Shown: in pieces, positions 1-11,648 of the stretch
How the letters are laid out: every line of letters begins with the position of its first letter
Position numbering within the stretch: the stretch's first letter is position 1
Assembly (NCBI GenBank): GCA_040752355.1
Contig: JBFMHE010000020.1
Coordinates: forward strand, 1-64,000
Reading direction: 5' to 3'
From: Nitrospirota bacterium
GTDB lineage: Bacteria; Nitrospirota; Thermodesulfovibrionia; Thermodesulfovibrionales; Dissulfurispiraceae
DNA: 64,000 bases
Made by a program: the position numbers and the translations under genes
Notes under the pieces: generated by a model
Told to the model about the DNA's origin: nothing
The model's input: the letters and a program-made list of their open reading frames with translations, nothing else
Databases searched by the model: none

Positions 1-1153
1 TGTCGAGCTCGGTCTCTGCCCCCTCGGTCGTCAGCTCTATCTCCTTGCCCAGCTCCTTCGAAAGATCCCGCACCAGACGCTTGAACTTCGTGAACGTGCT
101 GCCGATCGGCAGCATCCGGATGTTCATCACCTTGTCCCGCAGGCTGGTGCTTATCCGCTCCACCTCCTCGGCGATGACCTGCAGGGCAGGCTCTCTCCGC
201 ATGCCCGAGAATTGGCTGAGGCGGGCCTGCACGGTGACGAGCTCGCCGACGAGGTCGACAAGGCTGTCGAGCTTTTCGGACGGGACCCGCATGCTCGCCG
301 AAGACTCCCCTTTCTGGCCGCTCTCATTTTTCCGGGAGTCCTCCCTCTGGGCCCTGGCGTGATGCTGCTCCAGGAACGCTGATTCGATGCTGCCACCGTC
401 AGCGGACACGCCGGCGGGAGTCCGGACGACCTCGATATCCAGCTTGCTGTCATCCGCGATGAATATGAAGACATCCTTAACGGCGTTTATACCCTTATCA
501 GTGGTCAGAAGCACTTCCCAGGCAGTCCGGCACTGCTCGGGATCGAATTCCTCGAGCATCGGTATGGTCTCGGTATGCGCGACGATATTGCAGCCGCCGA
601 GCGAGCGGAGCTCGTTGAGCAGCAGCAGGGGATTGACGCCTCTCGCGAATATGTCGGGAGCAGGGCTAAAATAAATGCGATAGGTTACCAATCCCCCGGT
701 CCCCTCGGCAGCCCCGGAATCCTCTTTACGAGACGCCGGCAAGGGTCTTCCAGGAGATGCCGCTGATCCGGGGACCAGTCTCTTCAGGCCGGTAACGATC
801 TCGCCGGACCTCTCGACCGCTGCATCACCATCCCCGTTCGAGACGTCGATCATGGCGCGTATGAGGTCGCGCGAGGAGAGGGTCAGGTCGATCAACTCCC
901 GGGAGACCGCGACAGAACCGTTGCGTACGAGATCGAAGACCGTCTCCACCTCGTGCGTAAAGGCGGCGACCTCGCCGAACCCGCACATGGCGCCCGACCC
1001 CTTGATCGTATGCATGGCGCGGAAGACCCGCCCTATAAGGTCCGGATCATCCGGCCGCTCTTCGAGATCGAGGAGCGCGGTTTCGAGCTCGCCGAGAAGC
1101 TCGTACGCCTCCTCTTTGAATGCCTGCCGGTGCGTATCGCTCCACCCTGCCAT
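1..1153 (-). CDS. cheA: Chemotaxis histidine kinase CheA (3' truncated by window edge)
   Basis: Translating the minus strand from the ATG at 1153 gives 384 codons that run off the window. The N-terminal Hpt domain carries the phosphoacceptor motif MHTIKGSG. It is followed by a P2-like segment (YRIYFSPAPDIFARG), an acidic linker, and the start of the P3 dimerisation helices (LRDKVMNIRMLPIGSTF). The ATP-binding and CheW-like domains lie beyond the edge. CheA phosphorylates CheY/CheB-type regulators in the cytoplasmic chemoreceptor array. A GGGAGG Shine-Dalgarno lies about 6 nt before the ATG. No other chemotaxis gene is in the window, so the pathway (flagellar, pilus or alternative) cannot be stated. 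Confidence 0.93.
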   Translation of the reverse strand, partial: MAGWSDTHRQAFKEEAYELLGELETALLDLEERPDDPDLIGRVFRAMHTIKGSGAMCGFGEVAAFTHEVETVFDLVRNGSVAVSRELIDLTLSSRDLIRAMIDVSNGDGDAAVERSGEIVTGLKRLVPGSAASPGRPLPASRKEDSGAAEGTGGLVTYRIYFSPAPDIFARGVNPLLLLNELRSLGGCNIVAHTETIPMLEEFDPEQCRTAWEVLLTTDKGINAVKDVFIFIADDSKLDIEVVRTPAGVSADGGSIESAFLEQHHARAQREDSRKNESGQKGESSASMRVPSEKLDSLVDLVGELVTVQARLSQFSGMRREPALQVIAEEVERISTSLRDKVMNIRMLPIGSTFTKFKRLVRDLSKELGKEIELTTEGAETELD

Positions 1154-1270
1154 TATAACCCCTCCCTTGCCCTGAATTACCGGACTGAAAAAGTCTTATT
1201 CAAAAGCGATGCCAGGAAAGAAACGACTGATAACTAGACTTTCTCGGGAAAAAAGGAGAGGAGGCAGCCT

Positions 1271-1298
1271 ATCCCGCCCTGCCCTGAAAGGGTGGGAT
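1271..1298 (-). terminator. Possible hairpin terminator after the first sigma-54 regulator
   Basis: ATCCCgCCCT and AGGGtGGGAT can pair around a short loop 8 nt beyond the regulator's stop codon. No T-run follows on either strand, so intrinsic termination is uncertain. Confidence 0.3.
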
Positions 1299-1305
1299 GG
1301 TATAC

Positions 1306-2679
1306 CTAAATGCCATAGGTTTTGATCTTTCTGAGGAGCGTCTTGTAGTCGATCTGGAGAATGGCGGCAGCCTTCGTCTTATTGCCGCCGGTAGACTCGA
1401 GCGCCCGCTTTATGGCGTTCTTTTCGGCGTCCTGGAGGCTGGCGGGAGGAGGATCCGTCTCCGGAGCCGGCTGCGTTGCCGCCATCGAAGGGGAAGCAGC
1501 CTCTGCCGCGCCTTCGGCGCTCTTTATCAGGAACTCTATGTGCTCGGGCTTGACCGCGCTGTCGTCCGCGATGAGGACCGCTCTCCGCATCACGTTCTTC
1601 AGCTCCCTGATGTTCCCGGGCCACGCATACTGCTTCAGGAGCGCGGCAGCGCCGTCGTCTATCTCCCGCACCTGCTTGCTCAGCTCTTCGACCGCCTCGC
1701 TGAAGAACTTCTGCGCCAGGAAGGGGATATCGTCGCCCCGTTCCCTGAGCGGCGGTATGGTGATCATGAACTCGCTCAGCCGGTAGAAGAGGTCCTCCCT
1801 GAACGTGCGGTCCTTCACCGCCTGCCGGATATCGGTATTCGTGGCGCTGATGATGCGGACATCGATAGCAACCGGCTGGGTGCTGCCGAGGGGATAGATC
1901 CTCTTCTCCTCGACCGCCCTGAGGAGCTTGCTCTGCACGTAGGCGGACATGTTCTGGAGCTCGTCGATGAGAAGGGTGCCCCCCTGCGCCAGCTCGAAGA
2001 ACCCCTTCTTCTTCTTTTCGGCTCCGGTAAAAGCCCCTTTCTCGTACCCGAAGAGCTCGCTCTCGACGAGGGTTTCGGGTATCGACCCCATATCAACGGC
2101 GATGAACGGCCGGTCCGCCCGCTTGCTCAGGTTGTGCAGGGCCCGTGCGATGAAGGACTTGCCCGTACCCGTCTCGCCCTGGATGATGAGCGAGAAGTCG
2201 CTCCGGGCGACCTGGGAGATCTGTTTGATGATCGGTTTTATGGCAGGGCTCTTGCCGAGCAGCCACTCGAGCGAGGTGTCGACAACGGCATGCATGTTCT
2301 TCAGCTTCTTCTCGAGTTCGTACTTGTCGATCGCCCGTCTCAGGGTGAGGGAGAGCCGTTCGAAGTCAGGGGGTTTGGTGATGAAGTCGTACGCGCCGAG
2401 CTTGATCGCCTCCACGGCGATGGGGATGTCCCCGTGGGCGGTTACCATGATGACCGGCACATCGGGATCGAGCTTCTTGAGCTCCTGGAGGACCTCGATG
2501 CCGTTCGCTCCCGGCATCTTGTAGTCGAGGAGCACGGTGTCGGGCCGCTCTTTCCCGAAGATGTCGAGCGCCTCGCTGCCGTCGGCAGCCTCGAGCGTGG
2601 CAAAGCCGCTGCTCTTCAGATTTTCGCTGAAGGCGAGCCGCACTCTCTTTTCATCATCGACGATCAGTATCTTGCGCAT
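1306..2679 (-). CDS. Sigma-54-dependent response regulator, NtrC family (first of two)
   Basis: This activator of RNA polymerase-sigma54 has three domains. The receiver runs from residue 1 to about 120, with acidic pair D8/D9 and phosphoacceptor D52 in VLLDYKMPG. The AAA+ domain has Walker A GETGTGKS, the sigma54-contacting GAFTGA loop, and Walker B GTLLIDE. The C terminus is a Fis-type helix-turn-helix (NKTKAAAILQIDYKTLLRKI). The ATG at 2679 begins the conserved MRKILIVDDE; an in-frame TTG 18 nt upstream is less likely. It lies 3' of a second NtrC-type regulator and an SSS-type sensor kinase on the same strand, so it is probably driven by that kinase. The target genes are not known. Confidence 0.93.
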   Translation of the reverse strand: MRKILIVDDEKRVRLAFSENLKSSGFATLEAADGSEALDIFGKERPDTVLLDYKMPGANGIEVLQELKKLDPDVPVIMVTAHGDIPIAVEAIKLGAYDFITKPPDFERLSLTLRRAIDKYELEKKLKNMHAVVDTSLEWLLGKSPAIKPIIKQISQVARSDFSLIIQGETGTGKSFIARALHNLSKRADRPFIAVDMGSIPETLVESELFGYEKGAFTGAEKKKKGFFELAQGGTLLIDELQNMSAYVQSKLLRAVEEKRIYPLGSTQPVAIDVRIISATNTDIRQAVKDRTFREDLFYRLSEFMITIPPLRERGDDIPFLAQKFFSEAVEELSKQVREIDDGAAALLKQYAWPGNIRELKNVMRRAVLIADDSAVKPEHIEFLIKSAEGAAEAASPSMAATQPAPETDPPPASLQDAEKNAIKRALESTGGNKTKAAAILQIDYKTLLRKIKTYGI

Positions 2680-2808
2680 CGGCAGCGATTCCGGCAAGGG
2701 CTCGAAGCACTGCTCCCTCTCAATGGTTATCAGCGATTCCAGGGAAATCTTTAGCAGCGCCGCTGCAGGGATGTCCGGGGTGTCCCGGGCGCCCGGCTAC
2801 GAGCTCCC

Positions 2809-4158
2809 TTACGAGCTTTTATTCAGGCCCCAGCGCTTCCGCTTCTCCCAGAGGGATTTCCTTGTAATGCCGAGCATATCGGCGAGCTGCTGCTCGGTAA
2901 AGGCAGACTGGTACTTCTGGATGAAGGCCTTGGTATAGTCCTCGATCGAGAGCTTCCCGTCGAGGACCTCGTCGGTAAAGGAGCCGCCTGCGCGTACTCC
3001 CTCGGGGAGGTGTTCGGGGAGAATAGCGCCGTCCTCGGCGATCAGGATCGCCCGCTCGATGATATTCTGGAGCTCGCGGACATTGCCGGGCCATTGATAG
3101 CCGGTCAGGAGCTCCATGGACTGGGGATCGATCTCTTTCGCCCCTTTCCCCAGCTCAATGGAGTATTTCCTGGTGAGATAATCGACGAGCAGCCTGATGT
3201 CGTCCCGCCGCTCCCTGAGGGGCGGGAGCCTGAGGGTGATGACATTGATGCGGTAGAAGAGGTCCTCCCTGAACCGGCCCTCCTTCACCGCCTGCTCGAG
3301 GTTCCTGTTGGTGGCGCAGATGAAGCGGAGGTCGATCTTCACGCTCTGTGTTCCCCCGACCGGCCTGATCTGGTGATCCTCGAGCACGCGGAGGAGCTTG
3401 GCCTGGAGCCCGATGCCGAGGTCGCCGATCTCGTCGAGGAAGACGGTGCCGCCATCGGCCTCTTCGAAGAGCCCTTTCTTGAACATCACCGCGCCGGTGA
3501 ACGCGCCCTTCACATGACCGAAGAGCTCGGATTCGAGGAGGTTTTCGGGGATGGCGCTGCAGTTGATCGGGACAAAGGGCCGGCCGGCCCTGATGCTGTT
3601 GAAGTGGATCGCCCGCGCGATCAGCTCCTTCCCGGTCCCGGTCTCGCCGAGAAGCAGGACATTGCTCCGGGCGTTGGCGATCTTCTTCACCTCGTCGATC
3701 ACCTTCCTTATGGCAGGGCTGTCGCCGACGATATTGCTGAAATCGTACTCTTTTTCGATCTCCCGCTTGAGCAGGACGTTCTGGCGCTGCAGGGCGTTCT
3801 GGTTGAGGGCGTTGCGGACGATCTGCTTTATCTCTTCGTGTATAACCGGCTTGACCACGTAGTCGTAGGCGCCCGCCCTGAGCGCTTCGACAGCGGTCTC
3901 GAGCGATGCATAGGCGGTCATGACGATGACCGCCTGCCCCGGGACCCTGTCTCTCACTTTCCTGAGGAGCTCTATACCGTTGATGCCGGGGAGAATGATA
4001 TCGGTGATGACCAGGTCGTAGCGCCCCTCGTCGAACAGCTTGAGCGCGACCTCCGCACTGCCTGCGGTGTCGACCGCGTATCCCTCGCGGGTAAAGACCC
4101 TCTTCAACGAGGCGCCGAGCGCCTCTTCATCTTCGACGATAAGAATTCTTTCAGACAT
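2809..4158 (-). CDS. Sigma-54-dependent response regulator, NtrC family (second of two)
   Basis: The product has 449 aa. The receiver carries phosphoacceptor D53 (VITDIILPG). The AAA+ domain shows [14 protein letters not shown] and GTVFLDE, and the C-terminal helix-turn-helix reads [23 protein letters not shown]. The gene begins one base after the stop of the upstream sensor kinase (TGAcATG), so the pair is almost certainly co-translated and forms a cognate two-component system. About 110 bp separate it from the first regulator, so that gene may have its own signal. The family activates sigma54 promoters by ATP hydrolysis; one convincing sigma54 promoter is present at 38507 in this window. 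Confidence 0.94.
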   Translation of the reverse strand: MSERILIVEDEEALGASLKRVFTREGYAVDTAGSAEVALKLFDEGRYDLVITDIILPGINGIELLRKVRDRVPGQAVIVMTAYASLETAVEALRAGAYDYVVKPVIHEEIKQIVRNALNQNALQRQNVLLKREIEKEYDFSNIVGDSPAIRKVIDEVKKIANARSNVLLLGETGTGKELIARAIHFNSIRAGRPFVPINCSAIPENLLESELFGHVKGAFTGAVMFKKGLFEEADGGTVFLDEIGDLGIGLQAKLLRVLEDHQIRPVGGTQSVKIDLRFICATNRNLEQAVKEGRFREDLFYRINVITLRLPPLRERRDDIRLLVDYLTRKYSIELGKGAKEIDPQSMELLTGYQWPGNVRELQNIIERAILIAEDGAILPEHLPEGVRAGGSFTDEVLDGKLSIEDYTKAFIQKYQSAFTEQQLADMLGITRKSLWEKRKRWGLNKSS

Positions 4159-4159
4159 G

Positions 4160-7120
4160 TCACTCCACGGGGAGCTTGATCACGAACGTCGTGCCCTCTC
4201 CCTTCCTGCTCCTGACCGTTATGCTGCCGTTGTGCTCCTTGATTATACCATAGCATATGCTCAGTCCTAGTCCGGTTCCCTTGCCGAGCGGCTTGGTGGT
4301 GAAGAAAGGATCGAAGATCCGGCCCATCACCGCATCGTCGATACCGGCGCCGGTGTCGCTGACGGCGATCTCCGCATAATTTCCCGCATTCTTCATGGAG
4401 ACGGTAAGCGCGCCGCCCGCGGGCATGGCATCGAGCGCGTTCAGCAGGAGGTTCAGCAGCACCTGCTGTATCTGGTCGGGATTGACGGTAAGGGGGGGGA
4501 GCGGATCGCCGATCTCCGTCGAGAAGCGTACTGCTTTGAACCGTTTGTCGTACTTGACCAGGTTGACCGTACGATCGAGGATATCGGCGACGGCTGAGGG
4601 CACCTTCTCGGTCGAGGAGACGCGGGCAAAGTCCCCCAGGCTCCTGACGATATTCGCTATGCGCTCGATGTTGCTGTTGATCGTCCTGAGCGAATCGCCG
4701 GTAAACCGGAGGTCCTCCTGCGTCTTCATATCGATGCTCCGGAGCTCCTGGACGAGCGAGGAGATGGAGGCGAGCGGGTTGCCGATCTCGTGGGATATGC
4801 CTGCCGTGAGCTTGCCGATGCTCGCCAGCTTCGATGCCTGGAGGAGCTGCTCTTCCATCTTCCTCTTCTCGGTAATGTCCTCCAGGACCACGACGTATCC
4901 GCCCGAGGGGTCTTTGAAAGGGCTGAGGTTCACCTTCAGGGTCTTGTGGCCGGGCGTCTGGAAGACCGCCTCGCTCTGGTCGCTCTGCAGGAGGACGCTC
5001 CCCGGCATCCACGGCAGCAGGAGGACGATAGACCTGTTGAATGCCTCGCTCTTGTCGATGCCGGTTATCGCCTCCATTTCGCGGTTCCAGTAATTGACCT
5101 TCAGGAGCGCGTCGACCGTGGCGATGCCGATGGGCGCGCTCTCGATGATGTTCTCGCTGAACTCCTTGAGGTGCGAGAGCTCCCGGTTCGCCTCGGTCAG
5201 CTCCCGGCGGGAGAAGCGGAGGTTTTCGGTAATCGTCTTGATCGACTCCGAGAGCTCGCTCCGCTCCTGCTCGGTGAGGACCAGCTTGTTCTCGAAGATG
5301 AGCGCTGCCATCGATGAGCCGATGGCGCCGCCGAGGACCTTCTCCGCCTCGTTCCGCAGCTCGAGGATATCCCGGCGGTTCAGCTCGTCCCGCTTCTTGC
5401 GCTTCCGGGCGAGAAACCGCTCGATCGCCTCCCGCGCCTCGCTCCTTCCGAGGCACTGGATCAGCACCTGCTCGATGTCCCTGACCGAATAGGAGCTGCC
5501 GCGGCCGAGGTCCCGCACCTGCTCGTAGGACTCGACGAAGATCAGCGCCTGTATCTCTTCCTCTTTGGACTGCTTGGTAAAGACCGAGAAGCCGACGAAG
5601 AGAAGGACGTTGATGAGCATGCTCCAGAAGAGCGCATTGCCCCACTTGCCGAGGCTGGTGATGCCGAGCAGGCTGTGGGGATTGAACCACTCCGAGCCGG
5701 TCAGCCGCGCCACCAGGCCGATATTCTTGATGATATCCGCCTCGATGAGCGTCGGCACGATGAGCGTGTAGAACCAGACGGCAAACCCCGCGAGGAGCCC
5801 TGCAATCGCCCCTTTCTTGTTCCCCCTCTTCCAGTAGAGCCCCAGGAAGAAGGAGGGCGCGAAGAGGGTAATCGCCTCGAACGAGCGGAGCCCCATATCG
5901 ACGAGGCTGTAGTACTCGCCCACCGAAGAGGTAAAGGAGTATCCCAGGAACACGATGCCGAGGATAACGAGCCGCTTGATGTTCAGGATGACCTTGGGGA
6001 ATCGGGGCGCCTCGTGGAAATTGATCAGGGCGGGCGTGATGATGCTGTTCATCACCATGGTGCTCAGGGCGATCGCCTCGACGATCACCATCCCGGTCGC
6101 CGCCGAAAAACCTCCGATGAAGGCGAGGAGCGAGAGATACTTCGCCCCGTTGTCCAGGGGAACGGTAAGCACGAAGTAGTCCGCGCCCTTCGGGCCGCCG
6201 CCCAGCAGGAGGCCGCCGAAGGCGATGGGCAGCACGAAGATATTGATCAGGAAGAGGTAGAGCGGGAAGAGCCAGGCTGCCTTGGCGAGGTGGGATTCGT
6301 CGTAGTTCTCGACGACCGCCATCTGGAACTGCCGGGGCAGAAAGACGATCGCCATCATCGAGAGGATGAGGAGCGCGAGCCACTCCGCGTACTCGGTCCC
6401 GGTGCCGGTGCCGAGGAAGAGGAGCACCGAATGCTCCGAGTCCTTGACCCTGGCCATGATATCGCCGAACCCGTCGAAGAGGCCGTAGGTGACGAAGATG
6501 CCGACCATGAGGAAGGCGACGAGCTTTACCAGCGACTCGAAGGCAATGGCGAAGACGAGCCCGCCGTGGCGCTCGGTCGAATCGAGCCGCCGTGCGCCGA
6601 ATATGATGGCGAAGACCCCGAGAATGAAGGTGATGACGACCCCTGCCGTCATGCTGCCGGCCCCCTCCCCCGAGATGATCGAGAAGGTGCCGATGATCGC
6701 CTTCATCTGGAGGCCCAGGTAAGGGGCTATGCCGACGACGATGATGACCGTGACGAGCGCCGAGAGCGAGAGCGACTTGCCGTACCGGGCGCCGATGAAG
6801 TCCGCGATCGTCGTCAGCCGGTTGGCCCGCGCGATCCTCACGACCTTCTTCAGCACCACGAGCCAAAGCGCGGCCATGAGCGTGGGGCCCAGGTACGTAG
6901 TGAGAAAGGAGAGACCCGAGGTAGCCGCTTTGCCGACGCTGCCGTAGAAGGTCCAGGACGTACAATAAACGGCGAGGGAAAGAGAGTAGATGTAGGGGTT
7001 ATTGACAATGCTCTTACCCGACCGCTCCTTGCGCTCCGCATAGTAGGCGAGCGCAAAGAGGAGCACCAGGTACAGGAGAACGATAATGAAAAGGTTATGT
7101 GGCGCAAACACGCCGACCAC
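4160..7120 (-). CDS. Sensor histidine kinase with N-terminal sodium/solute symporter (SSS) domain
   Basis: This is a 986-aa fusion, CbrA-like in layout. Roughly residues 1-500 form a polytopic SSS transporter domain (start MVGVFAPHNLFIIVLLYLVL; FYGSVGKAATSGLSFLTTYLG). A linker follows, then a PAS domain (about 630-740, ENIIESAPIGIATVDALL), a HisKA domain with the phosphorylated His in GISHEIGNPLAS, and a HATPase with N-box NLLLNALDAMP and G2 motif GTGLGLSICYGII. It is membrane-bound, and the transporter part probably senses or imports a solute. The start is GTG. The small membrane protein upstream ends 27 bp before it, and the NtrC gene follows after 1 bp. The ligand cannot be read from the sequence. 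Confidence 0.93.
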   Translation of the reverse strand: MVGVFAPHNLFIIVLLYLVLLFALAYYAERKERSGKSIVNNPYIYSLSLAVYCTSWTFYGSVGKAATSGLSFLTTYLGPTLMAALWLVVLKKVVRIARANRLTTIADFIGARYGKSLSLSALVTVIIVVGIAPYLGLQMKAIIGTFSIISGEGAGSMTAGVVITFILGVFAIIFGARRLDSTERHGGLVFAIAFESLVKLVAFLMVGIFVTYGLFDGFGDIMARVKDSEHSVLLFLGTGTGTEYAEWLALLILSMMAIVFLPRQFQMAVVENYDESHLAKAAWLFPLYLFLINIFVLPIAFGGLLLGGGPKGADYFVLTVPLDNGAKYLSLLAFIGGFSAATGMVIVEAIALSTMVMNSIITPALINFHEAPRFPKVILNIKRLVILGIVFLGYSFTSSVGEYYSLVDMGLRSFEAITLFAPSFFLGLYWKRGNKKGAIAGLLAGFAVWFYTLIVPTLIEADIIKNIGLVARLTGSEWFNPHSLLGITSLGKWGNALFWSMLINVLLFVGFSVFTKQSKEEEIQALIFVESYEQVRDLGRGSSYSVRDIEQVLIQCLGRSEAREAIERFLARKRKKRDELNRRDILELRNEAEKVLGGAIGSSMAALIFENKLVLTEQERSELSESIKTITENLRFSRRELTEANRELSHLKEFSENIIESAPIGIATVDALLKVNYWNREMEAITGIDKSEAFNRSIVLLLPWMPGSVLLQSDQSEAVFQTPGHKTLKVNLSPFKDPSGGYVVVLEDITEKRKMEEQLLQASKLASIGKLTAGISHEIGNPLASISSLVQELRSIDMKTQEDLRFTGDSLRTINSNIERIANIVRSLGDFARVSSTEKVPSAVADILDRTVNLVKYDKRFKAVRFSTEIGDPLPPLTVNPDQIQQVLLNLLLNALDAMPAGGALTVSMKNAGNYAEIAVSDTGAGIDDAVMGRIFDPFFTTKPLGKGTGLGLSICYGIIKEHNGSITVRSRKGEGTTFVIKLPVE

Positions 7121-7147
7121 CGCCGAATGCTGATGTATATGCCTGGG

Positions 7148-7401
7148 CTAGGGAGCCCGGAAATCCGCGGAGGAGGAAGGCCCTCCCCCTTCGCCTGTCA
7201 GCGGTTTCCGCGCCCCGCTCTCCCCGGTCTGCTGATCCTTGCTGTTGTTATACTTGTACGCTGCGCCCGCCGTAAGGACGATGAGGAGAAACCAGAAGAG
7301 GAAGAGATAGAGGGCCACCTCGGTATAAAAGACCTCGAGGAGAGGCCAGTTGAGACCGAGGAGGCCTACCATGAAGATGAATATCCAGACCTCGGCGTTC
7401 C

Positions 7402-7405
<4 letters not shown>
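7148..7405 (-). CDS. Small two-helix membrane protein between gyrA and the SSS kinase
   Basis: An 85-aa protein with two hydrophobic segments (about residues 6-25 and 30-50) and a polar Ser/Gly-rich tail. Its GTG start overlaps the gyrA stop as GTGA, so translation is coupled to gyrA. The partner kinase begins 27 bp downstream. By analogy with the small subunits that accompany some SSS transporters, it may assist the SSS domain of the kinase; this is inference. I recognise no named family. Confidence 0.7.
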
Positions 7406-9828
<2,423 letters not shown>

Positions 9829-9862
9829 TCATTAACCTCTCTTGCTTAAAAGTGTACTTGTT

Positions 9863-9868
9863 ATTATA
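9863..9868 (-). promoter_or_regulatory. -10 element of the gyrA promoter
   Basis: A perfect TATAAT on the minus strand, about 35 nt upstream of the gyrA ATG, would place the transcript start near 9856. No good -35 match is at the standard distance; the upstream stretch is T-rich. Confidence 0.5.
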
Positions 9869-10018
9869 ACATATTGAATCTCCAGAAAAAAACAGCCCAA
9901 GACCGTCCCAAAACCGCGCTGGTAACTCTCTGTTTCGGCACGCTTTTAAAAAGGAGAGATTGCCGCTGTGATCCGGTTGCCCGGGAGTATGGCTCCTGGC
10001 TTCTTATGCCGTACTTGT

Positions 10019-10024
10019 TATAAT
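10019..10024 (+). promoter_or_regulatory. -10 element immediately upstream of the ABC transporter genes
   Basis: TATAAT ends 7 nt before the ATG at 10032, and no Shine-Dalgarno lies between. A start site 6-8 nt downstream of the -10 would fall at or next to the initiation codon, so the mRNA would be leaderless. The -35 region is weak (CTGGCT). Confidence 0.55.
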
Positions 10025-10031
10025 TAGCATT

Positions 10032-10784
10032 ATGGACATAGTTACTGCGCGCAGCCTCGTGAAGGAGTACGGCTCCTTCCGGGCAGTCGATGGTATAGAT
10101 TTTTCGATCGTGAAGGGCGAGTGCTTCGGGTTCCTGGGGCCGAACGGGGCGGGGAAAACGACGGTCATGCGCATCATCCACTGCTTTCTGCCGCCCACGT
10201 CGGGAGAGGTGCGGGTCTTCGGCAGGGAGGTGACCGAAGAGCCGAGCGCGATCAAGGCCTGCATCGGCGTGATGCCGCAGGACAACAACCTCGACCCCGA
10301 TCTGACGGTCTTCGAGAACCTGATCGTCTATGCGCGGTATTTCGATATCCCGAAGCGGGATTCGGTACCCCTCGCCGGGGAGCTCCTCGACTTTGTCGAG
10401 CTGCGGGAAAAGGCGAAGGCGAAGATCGAGAGCCTTTCGGGCGGCATGAAGCACCGCCTCCTGCTGGCGCGGGCGCTCATCAATACGCCGGAGCTCCTCA
10501 TCCTCGACGAGCCGACGACCGGGCTCGACCCCCACAGCCGCCATGCCGTATGGAACAAGCTGAACCAGCTGAAGGAGAAGGGGACCACCCTGATTCTCAC
10601 GACCCACTACATGGAAGAGGCGGAGCAGATCTGCGACCGCGTGGCGATCATGGACCTGGGGAAGATCGTCACGATCGATTCGCCGGCCCGGCTCATGGAG
10701 ACGCACGGCGGCAATCTCGAAGACGTCTACCTGAAGCTCACCGGGAAGCGCCTCGCCACCGATATCTACCGGGGCGCCTCATGA
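10032..10784 (+). CDS. ABC-2 type exporter, ATP-binding protein (NodI-like)
   Basis: A 250-aa ATPase with Walker A GPNGAGKTT (residues 36-44), Q-loop region, signature LSGGM, Walker B LLILDEPTTGLD and switch His in LTTHYMEEAEQ. It would energise export by the membrane subunit encoded by the next gene, which overlaps as ATGA. The pair resembles NodIJ and DrrAB-type exporters of lipids, polysaccharides or drugs; the substrate cannot be told. The ATG at 10032 is chosen because the conserved beta-strand start (IVTARSLVKEYG) follows at once. Confidence 0.92.
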   Translation: MDIVTARSLVKEYGSFRAVDGIDFSIVKGECFGFLGPNGAGKTTVMRIIHCFLPPTSGEVRVFGREVTEEPSAIKACIGVMPQDNNLDPDLTVFENLIVYARYFDIPKRDSVPLAGELLDFVELREKAKAKIESLSGGMKHRLLLARALINTPELLILDEPTTGLDPHSRHAVWNKLNQLKEKGTTLILTTHYMEEAEQICDRVAIMDLGKIVTIDSPARLMETHGGNLEDVYLKLTGKRLATDIYRGAS

Positions 10785-11536
10785 ACATCAAACGCGCCTT
10801 CCGGGTCTGGCAGCGGCATCTCACGGTCTATACCAAGCTCTACAAGTCGAGCTTCGCCCTGAATTTCATAGAGCCGATTCTCTACCTTGCGGCCATGGGG
10901 CTCGGGCTCGGCGCCTTCGTCACCGAGGTGAAGGGCATGCCGTACATCAATTTCATCGCACCCGGGATCATCGCCTCGTCGGCGATGTTCGCAGCGATCT
11001 ACGAATGCACCTACGGCACCTACGTGCGCATGATGTTCCAGAAGACCTTCGATGCGATCCTCGCCACGCCGGTGAATATCGACGACCTCACTGCGGGCGA
11101 GATGATGTGGGGGGCGACGAAGAGCGTCTTCTACGGGACCACGATCATCATCGTGATCGCCCTTTTCGGGCTGGTAGCCTCTCCCCTCGTCGTGCTGGTC
11201 ATACCGCTGCTCTTCGTCAGCGGCATCATCTTTGCCGAGATCTCCCTTGTTTTTGTGGCGAAGGTGCCGGGCATCGATTCGTTCAACTACTTTTACACGC
11301 TCTTCATGACGCCGATGTTCCTTTTCTCGGGCATATTCTTCCCGCTCGATACCATGCCCCCTGTCGTCACCCAGATCGCTTTCTTCACGCCGCTCTACCA
11401 CCTGGTCAACATATGCCGTGCCTTTGCCCTGGGGAATCCCGGCGCGGCATTGTGGGATGTGGTATGGATACTCGCAGTGGCGGCGATCATCGCGCCTTAT
11501 CCCTTCCGTCTCATGCGCAAGAGAATACTGAAATAA
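10781..11536 (+). CDS. ABC-2 type exporter, membrane protein (NodJ-like)
   Basis: A 251-aa polytopic membrane protein with about six hydrophobic segments and the ABC-2 features of an N-terminal cytoplasmic helix, GMPYINFIAPGI, and FLFSGIFFPLDTMP near the end. The ATG overlaps the stop of the ATPase gene (ATGA), which fixes the start; an upstream extension of the same frame is not coding. It forms the transmembrane path of a homodimeric exporter with the upstream ATPase. Substrate unknown. Confidence 0.92.
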   Translation: MNIKRAFRVWQRHLTVYTKLYKSSFALNFIEPILYLAAMGLGLGAFVTEVKGMPYINFIAPGIIASSAMFAAIYECTYGTYVRMMFQKTFDAILATPVNIDDLTAGEMMWGATKSVFYGTTIIIVIALFGLVASPLVVLVIPLLFVSGIIFAEISLVFVAKVPGIDSFNYFYTLFMTPMFLFSGIFFPLDTMPPVVTQIAFFTPLYHLVNICRAFALGNPGAALWDVVWILAVAAIIAPYPFRLMRKRILK

Positions 11537-11553
11537 ATCCGAAACCCTAAGTA

Positions 11554-11639
11554 CGAAATCCTAAACAAATCAGAACACCCCTCAATAAAACCGTTTTACA
11601 TTTCGAGAAACTGTTTAGAGCTTCGAATTTAGGATTTCG
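11554..11639. repeat. Intergenic inverted repeat CGAAATCCTAAA / TTTAGGATTTCG
   Basis: Two perfect 12-bp arms (11554-11565 and 11628-11639) lie in the convergent gap between the ABC permease and a lipoprotein gene. Related degenerate units (AATCCGAAACCCTAA, TTTCGGATTT) flank them. It looks like a short dispersed palindromic repeat and is much more AT-rich than the genes. It may also act as a bidirectional terminator. Confidence 0.6.
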
Positions 11640-11648
11640 GATTTGCCT

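Noticed and set aside
1299-1311. GGTATACCTAAAT shared with the region just upstream of the cold-shock gene (20530)
   Set aside because: A 13-base match in otherwise unrelated contexts, one of them overlapping a stop codon; probably chance.
1297-2754. 485-codon open frame on the plus strand opposite the first sigma-54 regulator
   Set aside because: It mirrors the GC-rich regulator on the other strand and has no motif of its own; the regulator's domains are unambiguous.
4104-6965. 953-codon open frame in another frame of the kinase gene
   Set aside because: Arg/Pro/His-rich composition typical of a shadow of a GC-rich gene; the kinase motifs are in the other frame.
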